Source: Lacinutrix sp. 5H-3-7-4
GTDB lineage: Bacteria; Bacteroidota; Bacteroidia; Flavobacteriales; Flavobacteriaceae
Direction: 5' to 3'
DNA length: 64,000 nt
Assembly: GCF_000211855.2 (NCBI RefSeq)
Contig: NC_015638.1
Span: 434,001 to 498,000 of the forward strand
Shown: one piece after another, positions 8,673 to 18,096 of the stretch
Numbering within the stretch: the stretch's first letter is position 1
How the letters are laid out: each line of letters begins with the position of its first letter
Program-made: the position numbers and the translations under genes
The notes under the pieces: generated by a model
Seen by the model: only the letters and a program-made list of their open reading frames with translations
What the model was told of the DNA's origin: nothing
Databases searched by the model: none

Positions 8673-9395
8673 TTACTTTCTACGACGAGATTGATTTTTA
8701 TTATCTCTTCCGCCTCTTCCACCTTTTCCTTGCTTCTTAGATAATCCAACAAGCGGAGAAAGTTCTCTTTTACCATATACTTCACCTTTCATGATCCATA
8801 CTTTAACACCTAATCTACCATAAGTAGTATGTGCCTCAACTAAAGCATAGTCAATATCGGCTCTAAAAGTTGATAAAGGAATACGTCCTTCTTTATAGTG
8901 TTCTGAACGTGCCATTTCTGCACCGTTTAAACGACCACTAATTTGGATTTTAATTCCTTCAGCATTCATACGCATTGTTGCAGCAATAGCCATCTTAATT
9001 GCACGTCTATATGAAATTCTATTTTCAATTTGACGAGCGATACTTGTTCCTACTAAAAATGCATCTAATTCAGGTCTCTTTATTTCAAAGATATTGATCT
9101 GAACTTCTTTACCAGTAATTTTCTTAAGCTCTTCTTTTAACTTGTCTACCTCTTGTCCTCCTTTACCAATTATAATACCTGGTCTAGCAGTAGTGATAGT
9201 AACGGTTACAAGCTTTAAAGTTCTTTCGATTATTACTCTACTTACACTAGCTTTAGATAAACGCGCGTGAACGTATTTTCTAATCTTATCGTCTTCGGCA
9301 AGTTTATCACCATAATCGTTTCCTCCGTACCAGTTAGATTCCCATCCTCTGATAATTCCTAAGCGATTCCCGATTGGATTTGTTTTCTGTCCCAT
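8673..9395 (-). CDS. rpsC: 30S ribosomal protein S3 (uS3)
   Basis: A 240-residue protein starting [25 protein letters not shown]. An in-frame ATG twelve codons upstream (9431) would overlap rplV and add residues that no S3 has. The ATG at 9395, seven bases after the rplV stop, is therefore chosen. The KH domain carries GIIIGKGG (GKGG at residues 77-80) and the C-domain has the [16 protein letters not shown] signature. S3 shapes the mRNA entry channel and is part of the ribosomal helicase. The C-terminus is Lys/Arg/Gly-rich. Confidence 0.97.
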   Translation of the reverse strand: MGQKTNPIGNRLGIIRGWESNWYGGNDYGDKLAEDDKIRKYVHARLSKASVSRVIIERTLKLVTVTITTARPGIIIGKGGQEVDKLKEELKKITGKEVQINIFEIKRPELDAFLVGTSIARQIENRISYRRAIKMAIAATMRMNAEGIKIQISGRLNGAEMARSEHYKEGRIPLSTFRADIDYALVEAHTTYGRLGVKVWIMKGEVYGKRELSPLVGLSKKQGKGGRGGRDNKNQSRRRK

Positions 9396-9402
9396 ATCTA
9401 TC

Positions 9403-9810
9403 TTAGCTTTGTGTATTATTGTTAGCTCCAACTACGATTGTTACGTGGTTAGAACGTTTTCTTATTCTGTGTGCACGACCTTGAGGTGCTGGACGTAATC
9501 TTTTTAACATTGCGCCTCCGTCTACTCTAATCTCTTTAACAAATAATTCTGCTTCTTCAATTGAAGCATCCTCGTTTTTAGCTTGCCAGTTTGCAATTGC
9601 AGATACTAACAATTTCTCTAAACGATTAGAAGCTTCTTTTTGAGAAAACTTTAAAATGTTAAGTGCTTTTTCTACGCGTTCACCTCTTACTAAATCGGCT
9701 ACTAAACGCATTTTTCTTGGTGATGTAGGACAGTTATTAAGTTTAGCAAAAGCAACTTGCTTTTTACCTTCCTTAATAGCGTCTGCCATTTGTTTTTTAC
9801 GACTTCCCAT
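9403..9810 (-). CDS. rplV: 50S ribosomal protein L22 (uL22)
   Basis: A 135-residue protein. The globular part has [41 protein letters not shown]. The beta-hairpin that lines the exit tunnel ([40 protein letters not shown]) follows. L22 contacts nascent chains and the macrolide-binding constriction. No hairpin deletion of the macrolide-resistance kind is seen. Six bases separate it from rpsS. Confidence 0.97.
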   Translation of the reverse strand: MGSRKKQMADAIKEGKKQVAFAKLNNCPTSPRKMRLVADLVRGERVEKALNILKFSQKEASNRLEKLLVSAIANWQAKNEDASIEEAELFVKEIRVDGGAMLKRLRPAPQGRAHRIRKRSNHVTIVVGANNNTQS

Positions 9811-9816
9811 AGCTTA

Positions 9817-10095
9817 CTACTTTTTACCTTTATTTTTAGCACCAGCGTGTCCACGAAATGAACGTGTTGGTGAAAATTCTCCTAATTTATGTCCTACCAT
9901 GTTTTCTGTAACATATACTGGTACAAATTGGCGGCCATTGTGTACTGCAATAGTTTGCCCAACAAAATCTGGAGTAATCATACTAGCTCTTGACCAAGTT
10001 TTGATTACAGTTTTTTTGTTAGCCTCTACATTAGCAGCAACTTTTCTTTCTAATTTATAATGAACGTAAGGTCCTTTTTTTAATGATCTTGCCAT
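9817..10095 (-). CDS. rpsS: 30S ribosomal protein S19 (uS19)
   Basis: A 92-residue protein: [19 protein letters not shown], then [54 protein letters not shown]19 sits in the 30S head with S13 and contacts tRNA and the large subunit. Three bases separate it from rplB. Confidence 0.97.
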   Translation of the reverse strand: MARSLKKGPYVHYKLERKVAANVEANKKTVIKTWSRASMITPDFVGQTIAVHNGRQFVPVYVTENMVGHKLGEFSPTRSFRGHAGAKNKGKK

Positions 10096-10098
10096 GTC

Positions 10099-10923
10099 TT
10101 ATTTTTTTCTACGTTCTACAATATATTTATTACTTGCTTTAGTTTTAGAACGTGTTCTAAATCCTTTAGCCGGTATACCGTTTCTAGAACGCGGATGTCC
10201 ACCTGCAGATTTACCTTCACCACCTCCCATTGGGTGATCAACCGGGTTCATTACTACTGGTCTAGTTCTTGGTCTTCTTCCTAACCATCTTGATCTACCT
10301 GCTTTACCTGAAACTAATAATTGGTGATCTGAATTAGATACCACTCCAATTGTAGCCATACATGTAACCAAGATTAATCTTGTTTCACCTGACGGTAATT
10401 TAACTGTTGCAAATTTACCATCTCTTGCCATTAATTGAGCAAAAGCACCAGCACTACGAGCCATAACAGCTCCTTGACCAGGACGCAACTCTATACAAGA
10501 GATAATTGTTCCTAATGGTATATTTGCTAAAGGCATTGCATTTCCAATTTCTGGAGCTACATTATCACCTGAAACAACAGTTTGTCCAACTTGTAAGCCA
10601 TTTTGAGCAATTACATAAGTTTTCTCACCATCTTGGTAATTTAATAATGCGATGAACGCTGTACGGTTTGGATCGTACTGGATTGAAGCAACTTCTGCAG
10701 GAATCCCTGCTTTAGTTCTTTTAAAATCGATAATACGATACCTTTTCTTATGACCACCACCTTTGTAGCGCATAGTCATACGACCTTGACTGTTTCTACC
10801 ACCTGAACGTTTTTTCGGAGCTAATAAACTTTTCTCCGGCTTATCAGTTGTAATGGCGTCAAATCCATTAACAACTCTAAATCGCTGTCCTGGTGTGATT
10901 GGTTTTAATTTTCTTACTGACAT
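10099..10923 (-). CDS. rplB: 50S ribosomal protein L2 (uL2)
   Basis: A 274-residue protein. It begins [22 protein letters not shown], has the RNA-binding OB/SH3 core ([15 protein letters not shown]), and keeps the C-terminal [26 protein letters not shown] block, including the conserved His needed for peptidyl-transferase function. L2 joins the subunits and supports the peptidyl transferase centre. It is 10 bases downstream of rplW. Confidence 0.97.
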   Translation of the reverse strand: MSVRKLKPITPGQRFRVVNGFDAITTDKPEKSLLAPKKRSGGRNSQGRMTMRYKGGGHKKRYRIIDFKRTKAGIPAEVASIQYDPNRTAFIALLNYQDGEKTYVIAQNGLQVGQTVVSGDNVAPEIGNAMPLANIPLGTIISCIELRPGQGAVMARSAGAFAQLMARDGKFATVKLPSGETRLILVTCMATIGVVSNSDHQLLVSGKAGRSRWLGRRPRTRPVVMNPVDHPMGGGEGKSAGGHPRSRNGIPAKGFRTRSKTKASNKYIVERRKK

Positions 10924-10933
10924 TTGTCTTTAA

Positions 10934-11224
10934 TTACATGTTAGTGTATAAATCAATTATCTCACCTTCCGCCAGTTGTACTATCGCTTTTTTTAATGCG
11001 TTAGTTTTACCATGTTGAATACCAGTTTTTGTGTATTTGGTACTTCTATCTGGACGGACATTTATAGTACGAACTTTTTCTACAGAAACTCCATAAGCAG
11101 CTTCAACTGCTTTTTTAATTTCTACCTTGTTCGCCTTAGTGTTCACGAAGAAGCTGAAACAGTTGTTTAATTCGCTGTTTGCAGTTGCTTTTTCTGTGAT
11201 TATAGGTTTAATTAAGATACTCAT
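10934..11224 (-). CDS. rplW: 50S ribosomal protein L23 (uL23)
   Basis: A 96-residue protein: MSILIKPIITEKATANSELNNCFSFFVNTKANKVEIKKAVEAAYGVSVEKVRTINVRPDR. L23 lies at the tunnel exit and is the main docking point for trigger factor and SRP. It is shorter than some orthologs because the tunnel loop is brief. It starts 8 bases after the rplD stop. Confidence 0.96.
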   Translation of the reverse strand: MSILIKPIITEKATANSELNNCFSFFVNTKANKVEIKKAVEAAYGVSVEKVRTINVRPDRSTKYTKTGIQHGKTNALKKAIVQLAEGEIIDLYTNM

Positions 11225-11232
11225 TTTGTTTC

Positions 11233-11862
11233 TTATTTACTTAAATTCGTTACAATTCCTTCTAAAGCTCCTTCTAAAAGCACTACTTGATTTGCATTTA
11301 AAATCTTATAAGTACTTAATTCTGAAGCAGTTACTACTTCAGAGCCTTTTAAATTGCGTGACGACAAATATACATTATTATTTGACGCACCCAACACGAA
11401 GAGTGATTTTTTATTTTGTAAGTCTAAAGCTTTCAAAATATTAGTGAAATTTTTAGTCTTTGGAGAGTCGAAATTGAAGTCTTCTAAAACAACAATTGCT
11501 TTCTCATTTGCCTTAATACTGAAAGCTGATTTACGAGCTAATCTTTTTAAGTTTTTATTAAGTTTGAAACTGTAGTTTCTTGGTCTTGGACCAAACATAC
11601 GTCCACCACCTTTAAAAACACCAGACTTAATAGAACCTGCTCTAGCTGTACCAGTTCCTTTTTGCTTTTTAATCTTACGTGTTGATCCAGTAATCTCAGC
11701 TCTTTCTTTAGCTTTGTGAGTACCTTGTCTTTGGTTTGCTAAATATTGTTTAACATCCAAATACACTGCATGATTATTAGGCTCAATAGCAAAAACATCG
11801 CTAGAAAGGTCTGCCTTTCTGCCTGTTTCTTTTCCGTTTATATCTAAAACTGCTACTTTCAT
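11233..11862 (-). CDS. rplD: 50S ribosomal protein L4 (uL4)
   Basis: A 209-residue protein. The N-terminal [23 protein letters not shown] is followed by the tunnel-lining extended loop with [19 protein letters not shown] and [28 protein letters not shown]4 lines the exit tunnel; in E. coli it also represses the S10 operon by attenuation in the leader. Here a terminator-like hairpin upstream of rplC (12511-12549) could be the counterpart, which is inference. The start overlaps the rplC stop by one base (TAATG). Confidence 0.97.
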   Translation of the reverse strand: MKVAVLDINGKETGRKADLSSDVFAIEPNNHAVYLDVKQYLANQRQGTHKAKERAEITGSTRKIKKQKGTGTARAGSIKSGVFKGGGRMFGPRPRNYSFKLNKNLKRLARKSAFSIKANEKAIVVLEDFNFDSPKTKNFTNILKALDLQNKKSLFVLGASNNNVYLSSRNLKGSEVVTASELSTYKILNANQVVLLEGALEGIVTNLSK

Positions 11863-12479
11863 TATTTTCTAATAATTACATAAGCGTTTTTGTGACCAGG
11901 AACACATCCCTTAACCACAAGTAGATTCTTTTCAGTTACTACTTTTAAAACTCTTAAATTTTGAACTTTAATTGTGTCTCCACCCATTCTTCCTGCCATT
12001 TTCATTCCTTTGAAAACTCTTGCAGGATAAGATGCAGCTCCAATAGATCCTGGCGCTCTTAAACGGTTATGTTGACCGTGAGTAGCTTGACCTACACCAC
12101 CGAAACCATGACGTTTTACAACACCTTGAAATCCTTTACCTTTTGATGTTCCTGAAACATCTACAAATTCGCCTTCTGCGAAGTGCTCTACAGTGATTGC
12201 ATCACCTAACTTGTACTCCTCCTCAAAACCTTGAAATTCGGCGATTTTGCGTTTTACAGAAGTTCCTGCTTTTTTAGCATGACCAAGGTCAGCTTTTGTA
12301 GCACTTTTTTCTGTCGCGTCATCGAAACCTAATTGAACAGCTTTATAGCCATCAACTTCTTCAGTTCTGACTTGGGTAACGATACATGGTCCAGCTTCGA
12401 TTACTGTACATGGAATGTTTTTTCCATTTTCATCGAAAATGCTGGTCATACCGATTTTTTTTCCAATTAACCCAGACAT
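11862..12479 (-). CDS. rplC: 50S ribosomal protein L3 (uL3)
   Basis: A 205-residue protein starting [19 protein letters not shown]. The central tip loop has the L3 signature ([43 protein letters not shown]), which reaches the peptidyl transferase centre. L3 is an early assembly protein. It is preceded by a 125-base gap after rpsJ holding two hairpins, so it may begin its own transcript or be read through from the str block. Confidence 0.97.
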   Translation of the reverse strand: MSGLIGKKIGMTSIFDENGKNIPCTVIEAGPCIVTQVRTEEVDGYKAVQLGFDDATEKSATKADLGHAKKAGTSVKRKIAEFQGFEEEYKLGDAITVEHFAEGEFVDVSGTSKGKGFQGVVKRHGFGGVGQATHGQHNRLRAPGSIGAASYPARVFKGMKMAGRMGGDTIKVQNLRVLKVVTEKNLLVVKGCVPGHKNAYVIIRK

Positions 12480-12510
12480 AATTATTATTTATTTATTGTT
12501 ATTATTTATT

Positions 12511-12549
12511 AAAAAACATTCAAGGCTGAAAATACGTTTCAGCCTTGAA
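12511..12549 (-). terminator. intrinsic-terminator-like hairpin between rpsJ and rplC
   Basis: On the minus strand TTCAAGGCTGAAA, a five-base loop and TTTCAGCCTTGAA form a perfect 13-base-pair stem (12519-12549). It is followed within two bases by six T (12516-12511). This is a textbook rho-independent terminator placed inside the ribosomal superoperon, 55 bases after the rpsJ stop. I see no consensus promoter after it, so it more likely attenuates or gates rplC and downstream genes than ends them outright. Confidence 0.75.
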
Positions 12550-12569
12550 TTGTATTTTTATCCGTTTTT

Positions 12570-12587
12570 CCTTAACCATCGTTAAGG
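12570..12587 (-). promoter_or_regulatory. second hairpin in the rpsJ-rplC gap
   Basis: On the minus strand CCTTAAC, loop GATG, GTTAAGG is a perfect seven-base-pair hairpin, lying between the rpsJ stop and the terminator-like stem at 12519-12549. It has no T-run of its own. Two successive stem-loops upstream of rplC-rplD resemble the layout of ribosomal-protein leader RNAs, in which one stem binds the regulator and the next is the terminator. The assignment is inference. Confidence 0.45.
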
Positions 12588-12604
12588 ACATGTAAAGTTT
12601 ATAC

Positions 12605-12910
12605 TTAAACTTTGATTTCTACTTCTACTCCACTTGGTAACTCTAACTTCATAAGAGCATCAATTGTTTTTGAAGATGAAGAGTAAATATCTAATAATCT
12701 CTTGTAAGAGCTTAATTGAAATTGTTCTCTTGACTTCTTATTTACGTGTGGTGAACGTAGTACAGTGAAAATTTTCTTGTGTGTTGGTAATGGAATTGGG
12801 CCCGTTACAACAGCTCCAGTACTCTTTACTGTTTTTACAATCTTATCAGCAGACTTGTCAACTAAATTGTGATCGTAAGACTTTAATTTTATTCTAATTT
12901 TTTGACTCAT
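12605..12910 (-). CDS. rpsJ: 30S ribosomal protein S10 (uS10)
   Basis: A 101-residue protein: [64 protein letters not shown], the complete S10 pattern. S10 sits in the 30S head and, as NusE, takes part in antitermination. It follows fusA after 11 bases; no tuf gene lies between them, which is usual in Bacteroidota. Downstream hairpins separate it from rplC. Confidence 0.97.
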   Translation of the reverse strand: MSQKIRIKLKSYDHNLVDKSADKIVKTVKSTGAVVTGPIPLPTHKKIFTVLRSPHVNKKSREQFQLSSYKRLLDIYSSSSKTIDALMKLELPSGVEVEIKV

Positions 12911-12921
12911 TTTCTTTAGTT

Positions 12922-15048
12922 TTAAGCTTCTACGCCTTTAGCTGCTTTAATTACTTCTTCAGATATATTTGAAGGTGTTTCAGCATAGTGTGAAAATTCC
13001 ATTGTTGATGTCGCACGTCCAGAAGATAATGTTCTTAATGTTGTTACATATCCAAACATTTCAGATAATGGTACAGTTGCTTTTACAGTTTTTGCACCAG
13101 CTCTATCTCCCATGTCACTTACTTGACCTCTTCTTCTGTTTAAATCACCTACAATATCACCCATATTCTCTTCAGGAGTAATAACTTCTAATTTCATAAT
13201 AGGCTCCATAATAACTGCTTTAGCTGCCTTTGCTGAATTTTTAAATCCTAATTTAGCTGCTAATTCGAAAGATAACTGATCTGAATCTACATCATGGTAA
13301 GATCCATCTTTTAATGTTACTTTCATAGAATCTACTTCATATCCTGCTAATGGACCATTTACCATTGCCATTTTAAATCCTTTTTCAATAGATGGAATGA
13401 ATTCTTTAGGAACGTTACCACCTTTAATAATAGATTCAAACTGAAGTCCTACTACTCCTTCATCTGCTGGCTCAATTGTAAATACAATATCAGCAAATTT
13501 ACCACGACCACCAGACTGCTTCTTATAAGTTTCTCTATGGTCTGCAGCTTGAGTAATAGCTTCTTTGTACTCAACTTGAGGTTGCCCTTGATTTACTTCA
13601 ACTTTAAACTCACGCTTTAAACGATCTACAATAATATCTAAGTGTAACTCACCCATTCCTGATATAATTGTTTGCCCTGAAGACTCGTCTGTTCTAGCTG
13701 TAAATGTTGGATCTTCTTCTGCTAATTTAGCTAAAGCCATACCTAATTTATCAACATCTGCTTTAGTTTTAGGCTCAACCGCAATACCAATTACTGGATC
13801 TGGGAAGTCCATAGATTCTAAAACGATAGGATTCTTCTCATCAGACATAGTATCACCAGTCTTAATGTCTTTAAATCCTACTGCTGCTCCAATATCTCCT
13901 GCTTCAATAAAATCGATAGCATTTTGTTTATTAGAGTGCATTTGATAGATACGTGAAATACGTTCTTTTTTACCAGAACGGTTATTTAAGATGTAAGAAC
14001 CTGCATCTAAACGTCCAGAATAAGCTCTAAAGAATGCTAAACGTCCTACAAAAGGATCTGTAGCAATTTTAAATGCTAATGCTGAAAATGGCTCTTTTAC
14101 ATCTGGCTTACGTAATTCTTCTTCATCTGTCACTGGGTTAATACCTCTAATTCCTTCTTTATCAGTTGGAGAAGGTAAATAACGACAAACAGCGTCTAAT
14201 AAGAATTGTACACCTTTATTTTTGAATGCTGAACCACATATCATTGGAATGATAGCCATATCCATTACAGCAGCTCTAAGTGCAGCATGCACTTCTTCTT
14301 CTGTAATAGAATCTTCATCTTCCATGAATTTTTCTAAAAGGTTTTCATCGTAAGTTGCAACTTCTTCAATTAAAAGTGCACGGTACTTACGAGCTTCTGC
14401 TTTCATATCCTCAGGAATTTCGATAACATCGAAAGTTGCTCCTTGAGTTTCATCATGCCATACAATAGCACGATTTTTTACTAAATCTATAATACCTTTA
14501 AAATCTGCTTCGTCACCAATGTTTAAAACGATTGGCACCGCGTTAGATTTTAACATATCTTTTACTTGTTGACAAACACCTAAAAAGTTAGATCCCTGAC
14601 GGTCCATTTTATTAACGAAACCAATTCTTGGAACTTTGTAGTTATCTGCTAATCTCCAGTTAGTTTCAGATTGTGGCTCAACACCATCTACTGCACTAAA
14701 TAAAAATACTAAACCATCTAATACACGTAAAGACCTATTTACTTCAACAGTAAAATCTACGTGACCAGGAGTATCTATAATATTAAAATGATACCCTTTT
14801 GTTTCTGGAGTTGGTTGCGCATTTTCTAAAGGAAACTGCCATGTACAAGTTGTAGCTGCAGAAGTAATAGTAATACCACGTTCTTGCTCTTGCTCCATCC
14901 AGTCCATTGTTGCAGCACCATCATGTACTTCACCAATTTTATGTGAAACTCCTGTATAATAAAGAATACGCTCTGTTGTAGTTGTTTTACCAGCATCAAT
15001 ATGAGCTGCAATTCCTATGTTTCTTGTGAATTTTAAATCTCTTGCCAT
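12922..15048 (-). CDS. fusA: translation elongation factor G
   Basis: A 708-residue GTPase of standard EF-G length. The GTPase domain has [22 protein letters not shown] (P-loop), the switch segment [19 protein letters not shown] and NKMDR. Domains II-V follow, with domain IV carrying the [11 protein letters not shown] region and the C-terminus holding the [15 protein letters not shown] segment. EF-G drives translocation of tRNA and mRNA and, with RRF, splits ribosomes. Gene order rpsL-rpsG-fusA is the str operon; it starts 6 bases after rpsG. Confidence 0.97.
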   Translation of the reverse strand: MARDLKFTRNIGIAAHIDAGKTTTTERILYYTGVSHKIGEVHDGAATMDWMEQEQERGITITSAATTCTWQFPLENAQPTPETKGYHFNIIDTPGHVDFTVEVNRSLRVLDGLVFLFSAVDGVEPQSETNWRLADNYKVPRIGFVNKMDRQGSNFLGVCQQVKDMLKSNAVPIVLNIGDEADFKGIIDLVKNRAIVWHDETQGATFDVIEIPEDMKAEARKYRALLIEEVATYDENLLEKFMEDEDSITEEEVHAALRAAVMDMAIIPMICGSAFKNKGVQFLLDAVCRYLPSPTDKEGIRGINPVTDEEELRKPDVKEPFSALAFKIATDPFVGRLAFFRAYSGRLDAGSYILNNRSGKKERISRIYQMHSNKQNAIDFIEAGDIGAAVGFKDIKTGDTMSDEKNPIVLESMDFPDPVIGIAVEPKTKADVDKLGMALAKLAEEDPTFTARTDESSGQTIISGMGELHLDIIVDRLKREFKVEVNQGQPQVEYKEAITQAADHRETYKKQSGGRGKFADIVFTIEPADEGVVGLQFESIIKGGNVPKEFIPSIEKGFKMAMVNGPLAGYEVDSMKVTLKDGSYHDVDSDQLSFELAAKLGFKNSAKAAKAVIMEPIMKLEVITPEENMGDIVGDLNRRRGQVSDMGDRAGAKTVKATVPLSEMFGYVTTLRTLSSGRATSTMEFSHYAETPSNISEEVIKAAKGVEA

Positions 15049-15054
15049 TTTTTC

Positions 15055-15531
15055 TTAAAATCTAAAGTGAGAGAATGCTTTATTTGCTTCAGCCATTTTA
15101 TGAGTATCTACTCTTTTCTTAACCGCTGCACCTTCTTCTTTAGCTGCCGCTAAAACTTCTGCTGCTAAACGCTGAGCCATAGATTTTTCGTTTCTCTTTC
15201 TAGAAAAGCTAATTAGCCACTTCATAGCTGTAGAAACCTTACGGTCTGCACGTATTGGGTTAGGAATTTGAAATGTCGCTCCACCAACTCTACGACTACG
15301 TACTTCTACGTGAGGCATAACGTTAGATAAAGCATCTTTCCATACTTCTAATGCTGTTTTTTCTTCGTCTGTTTTCTTAGACTCTACGATATCAATTGCA
15401 TCGTAAAATACTTTAAAAGCTACTGACTTTTTTCCATCCCACATCATCATGTTAACAAAACGAGTTACTAACTGATCGTTAAAACGTGGATCTGGTAAAA
15501 GCGGTCTTTTTTTCGCTGCTCTTTTTCTCAT
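15055..15531 (-). CDS. rpsG: 30S ribosomal protein S7 (uS7)
   Basis: A 158-residue protein: [49 protein letters not shown], then the central [20 protein letters not shown] signature and helical C-terminus with [22 protein letters not shown]7 nucleates the 30S head and touches the E site. In E. coli it regulates the str operon. It follows rpsL after 23 bases. Confidence 0.97.
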   Translation of the reverse strand: MRKRAAKKRPLLPDPRFNDQLVTRFVNMMMWDGKKSVAFKVFYDAIDIVESKKTDEEKTALEVWKDALSNVMPHVEVRSRRVGGATFQIPNPIRADRKVSTAMKWLISFSRKRNEKSMAQRLAAEVLAAAKEEGAAVKKRVDTHKMAEANKAFSHFRF

Positions 15532-15554
15532 GTCTTCTTCTTAAAGTTTTAAAA

Positions 15555-15929
15555 TTACTTTTTAGGGCGTTTAGCACCATACTTAGATCTACGTTGCGTA
15601 CGACCATCAACACCTGCGGTATCTAATGCTCCACGTACAATGTGGTATCTAACTCCTGGTAAATCTTTTACCCTTCCACCTCTAACCAATACTATCGAGT
15701 GCTCTTGTAGATTGTGACCTTCTCCACCAATGTATGCGTTTACTTCGTTACCATTTGTTAAACGAACCCTTGCTACCTTACGCATTGCTGAGTTTGGTTT
15801 TTTAGGTGTCGTTGTATACACACGAGTACACACACCACGTCTTTGCGGACAAGAATCTAAAGCAGCCGATTTACTCTTCTTGGTTATTTTGGCTCTTCCT
15901 TTTCTTACTAATTGTGAAATTGTTGGCAT
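15555..15929 (-). CDS. rpsL: 30S ribosomal protein S12 (uS12)
   Basis: A 124-residue protein: [57 protein letters not shown]. The streptomycin-relevant lysines are wild type (PKKPNSA and GGRVKDLPG), and the Asp in KDLPG is the residue methylthiolated by RimO in other bacteria. S12 monitors codon-anticodon pairing. It is the first gene of the superoperon, 44 bases downstream of the -7 box. Confidence 0.97.
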   Translation of the reverse strand: MPTISQLVRKGRAKITKKSKSAALDSCPQRRGVCTRVYTTTPKKPNSAMRKVARVRLTNGNEVNAYIGGEGHNLQEHSIVLVRGGRVKDLPGVRYHIVRGALDTAGVDGRTQRRSKYGAKRPKK

Positions 15930-15973
15930 ATATATTTATATATAAATTTAATTGACCTCTTCTAAGAGGGCTG

Positions 15974-16004
15974 CAAAGGTAGAAATTAATTTTTGAAATT
16001 CAAA
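15974..16004 (-). promoter_or_regulatory. promoter of the ribosomal superoperon
   Basis: On the minus strand TTTG (16004-16001), 19 bases, then TACCTTTG (15981-15974): an exact match to the Bacteroidota -33/-7 consensus. Transcription should begin a few bases later, near 15970. That gives an rpsL leader of about 40 bases that can fold into a short CCTCTT/AAGAGG hairpin at about 15956-15969. This is the best-formed promoter in the window and suits the most highly expressed operon. Confidence 0.88.
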
Positions 16005-16108
16005 CCGTAAAAGATTAATTTTCAATAGTTTTTTAAATTTATCTTACAGTCTATATTAAATGGAAAGTTTTTGCGTTAGATTTACATCTCTATATAGAAC
16101 AAAAATTC

Positions 16109-17803
16109 GTGCACAAATATATACCTATTTTAATAATTAGTCTTTTAATATTCTCTTCAGAATTAATTGCTCAAAATTTAAATTTAGAAATTATCGGATC
16201 TAACGATAAAGAGACCGAAGTAATTAAAGATTTAAATTACAATAAAACTCATATAGATTTTAATAGTATATTAAAGGAAATAGATTCTCTACAAAATAGA
16301 GTAGCAAAATCTGGCTATATAGAAAATAACATCTTTGCTTTAACCAAATTAAATGACAGCACTCATCTTTCAAAAATACATTTAGGAAATAAGTACAAGG
16401 TCATTCATATTTATTTTGAAAAAAACCAGATAACATCTCAATCAATCAAACGAATTACAGATAATATTTTTGATTCTTTTTTTGTTATTCCTTTTGAAGA
16501 AGTCGAAAATACCTTATCCTTTTTAAATAAAGAAATCGCAAACCAAGGTTTTCCATTTAATAGGTTAAGATTATCTGATATAAAAATTAATAATGAAAAT
16601 ATAATTTCTGCAAGATTAATAATTAATAATGGAGAGCCTAAAAGAGGTTTAGACAAAATAATTGTTAAGGGCTATGAAAAATTTCCTAAGTCTTATTTAA
16701 AAAGATTTTTAAAAATTAAACCGTCCAAGACTTTTAATATAGACGATATTAAAAACAAAGTAAATTCATTAAATAATTTACGTTTTGCTAACCAAATAAA
16801 ACCACCAGAAGTTTTATTTACTAAAGACTCCACACAACTTTATCTATATATTGAAAAAGCAAACAGCAATACTTTTGATGGCTATTTAGGTTTTAGCACG
16901 AATGAAAATACAAACAAGTTAGAGTTTAACGGGTATTTAGATTTACAACTTAACAATAATTTTAACTATGGAGAATCTTTAAAATTTCTGTATAAAGCAG
17001 ACGAACTAGAACAAAAAACGTTTAATGCAAACATTAACCTACCATATATACTTGGATCCCCAATTGGTACTGAGTTAGAATTAAATATATTTAAACAAGA
17101 TAGTAGCTTTAACACCGTTAATCAAAAAATAAAGTTTTTTTACCAGATAAATTCTAAAACAAGATTTTTTTTAGGCCTAGATACCGTGGAGTCTAACAAT
17201 CTTTTAGAAAGCACTAACATAACTCAATTTAACGATTACTCTTCTAATTTTTATACGGCTATATATAATTATGAAGATAGAAAAAACTTCAACAACAGAT
17301 ACCAACTTAAAACTTTAGCTAATATAGAAATAGGAACCGGATCTAGAAATTATCTAGAAACTAATGAAACACAAAACAGAATTATAGGCGAAACACATCA
17401 TATATTAAACTTAAACAACAAAAATAGCTTGTTTATTAGATTAGAAGGAGCTTTATTAATATCTAAAAATTATTTAGAAAATGAACTATTTAGATTTGGC
17501 GGTATAAATTCAATTCGAGGTTTTCAAGAAAACAGCTTATTAGCAACAAAATACGGCGTTTTAAATACAGAATACAGATATCAACTTAGCCGCAATATCT
17601 ACACTCATACAATAATAGATTTCGCAAATTTGAATAACGAAGTCAATAGCATAAAGCAAAACTTATATAGTTTCGGTTTAGGCTTTGGCATTTTAACTAA
17701 AGCAGGATTATTAAAATTTAATTACGCAAACGGTAAAAGCGACAATCAAAAATTCAAGCTAAACAACTCTAAAATACACCTAAGCTTAACCTCAGTATTT
17801 TAG
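16109..17803 (+). CDS. Omp85/BamA-type outer membrane protein
   Basis: A 564-residue protein with an N-terminal signal peptide (about residues 1-21, ending LIAQ). A POTRA-like periplasmic region follows (about 60-270, including the segment FPKSYLKRFLKIKPSKTFNIDDI). The C-terminal 16-strand-type barrel holds the diagnostic loop-6 motif FRFGGINSIRGF (RGF at about 470-472). Omp85 proteins insert or translocate proteins at the outer membrane; this one is shorter than BamA and closer to two-partner or TamA-like members. The start is GTG: no in-frame ATG lies nearby and this start gives a clean signal peptide. It is a single gene divergent from rpsL. Its exact substrate is unknown. Confidence 0.8.
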   Translation: MHKYIPILIISLLIFSSELIAQNLNLEIIGSNDKETEVIKDLNYNKTHIDFNSILKEIDSLQNRVAKSGYIENNIFALTKLNDSTHLSKIHLGNKYKVIHIYFEKNQITSQSIKRITDNIFDSFFVIPFEEVENTLSFLNKEIANQGFPFNRLRLSDIKINNENIISARLIINNGEPKRGLDKIIVKGYEKFPKSYLKRFLKIKPSKTFNIDDIKNKVNSLNNLRFANQIKPPEVLFTKDSTQLYLYIEKANSNTFDGYLGFSTNENTNKLEFNGYLDLQLNNNFNYGESLKFLYKADELEQKTFNANINLPYILGSPIGTELELNIFKQDSSFNTVNQKIKFFYQINSKTRFFLGLDTVESNNLLESTNITQFNDYSSNFYTAIYNYEDRKNFNNRYQLKTLANIEIGTGSRNYLETNETQNRIIGETHHILNLNNKNSLFIRLEGALLISKNYLENELFRFGGINSIRGFQENSLLATKYGVLNTEYRYQLSRNIYTHTIIDFANLNNEVNSIKQNLYSFGLGFGILTKAGLLKFNYANGKSDNQKFKLNNSKIHLSLTSVF

Positions 17804-17890
17804 TTTTTTTAAGAACAAATCATAATAAAGTATTAAAATTTAACTATTAAACTATAGGTTTTGTCCTTATTTATTAAGAAATTTATCATT

Positions 17891-18096
17891 AGACTAATTC
17901 AAACAAAATAAACATGAAAACAAAGTTTAATGGAATTTTAACGCTATTTCTAGCGTTTATTGTGCAATTTTCGTTTGCTCAAGAAAAAACAATTTCCGGA
18001 ACAATTACAGATGAAACCGGATTACCAATGCCTGGTGTAAATATTGTTTTAAAAGGAACAAGCAATGGTACACAAACAGATTTTGATGGTAATTAT
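17891..18096 (+). repeat. duplicated susC 5' leader and N-terminal region, copy 1
   Basis: The 23 bases before the ATG (AGACTAATTCAAA then A-rich) and the first 61 codons of this susC are closely matched by the second susC at 24687-24893. A hand count gives 21 differences in the first 183 coding bases. After that the two genes diverge strongly. The duplicated part covers the leader, signal peptide and most of the CarboxypepD_reg-like domain. Confidence 0.85.

Noticed and set aside
9396-9431. A longer N-terminus for S3, starting at 9431.
   Set aside because: It would overlap rplV and add 12 residues absent from S3 proteins; the ATG at 9395 gives the family start.
15982-16108. A promoter for the Omp85 gene in the region divergent from rpsL.
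   Set aside because: Only partial -7 boxes (such as TAGATTTA) without a -33 partner were found.
17857-17890. A promoter for the first susC (TTTG at 17860, then 19 bases).
   Set aside because: The expected -7 reads TTATCATT, too far from TAnnTTTG to claim.
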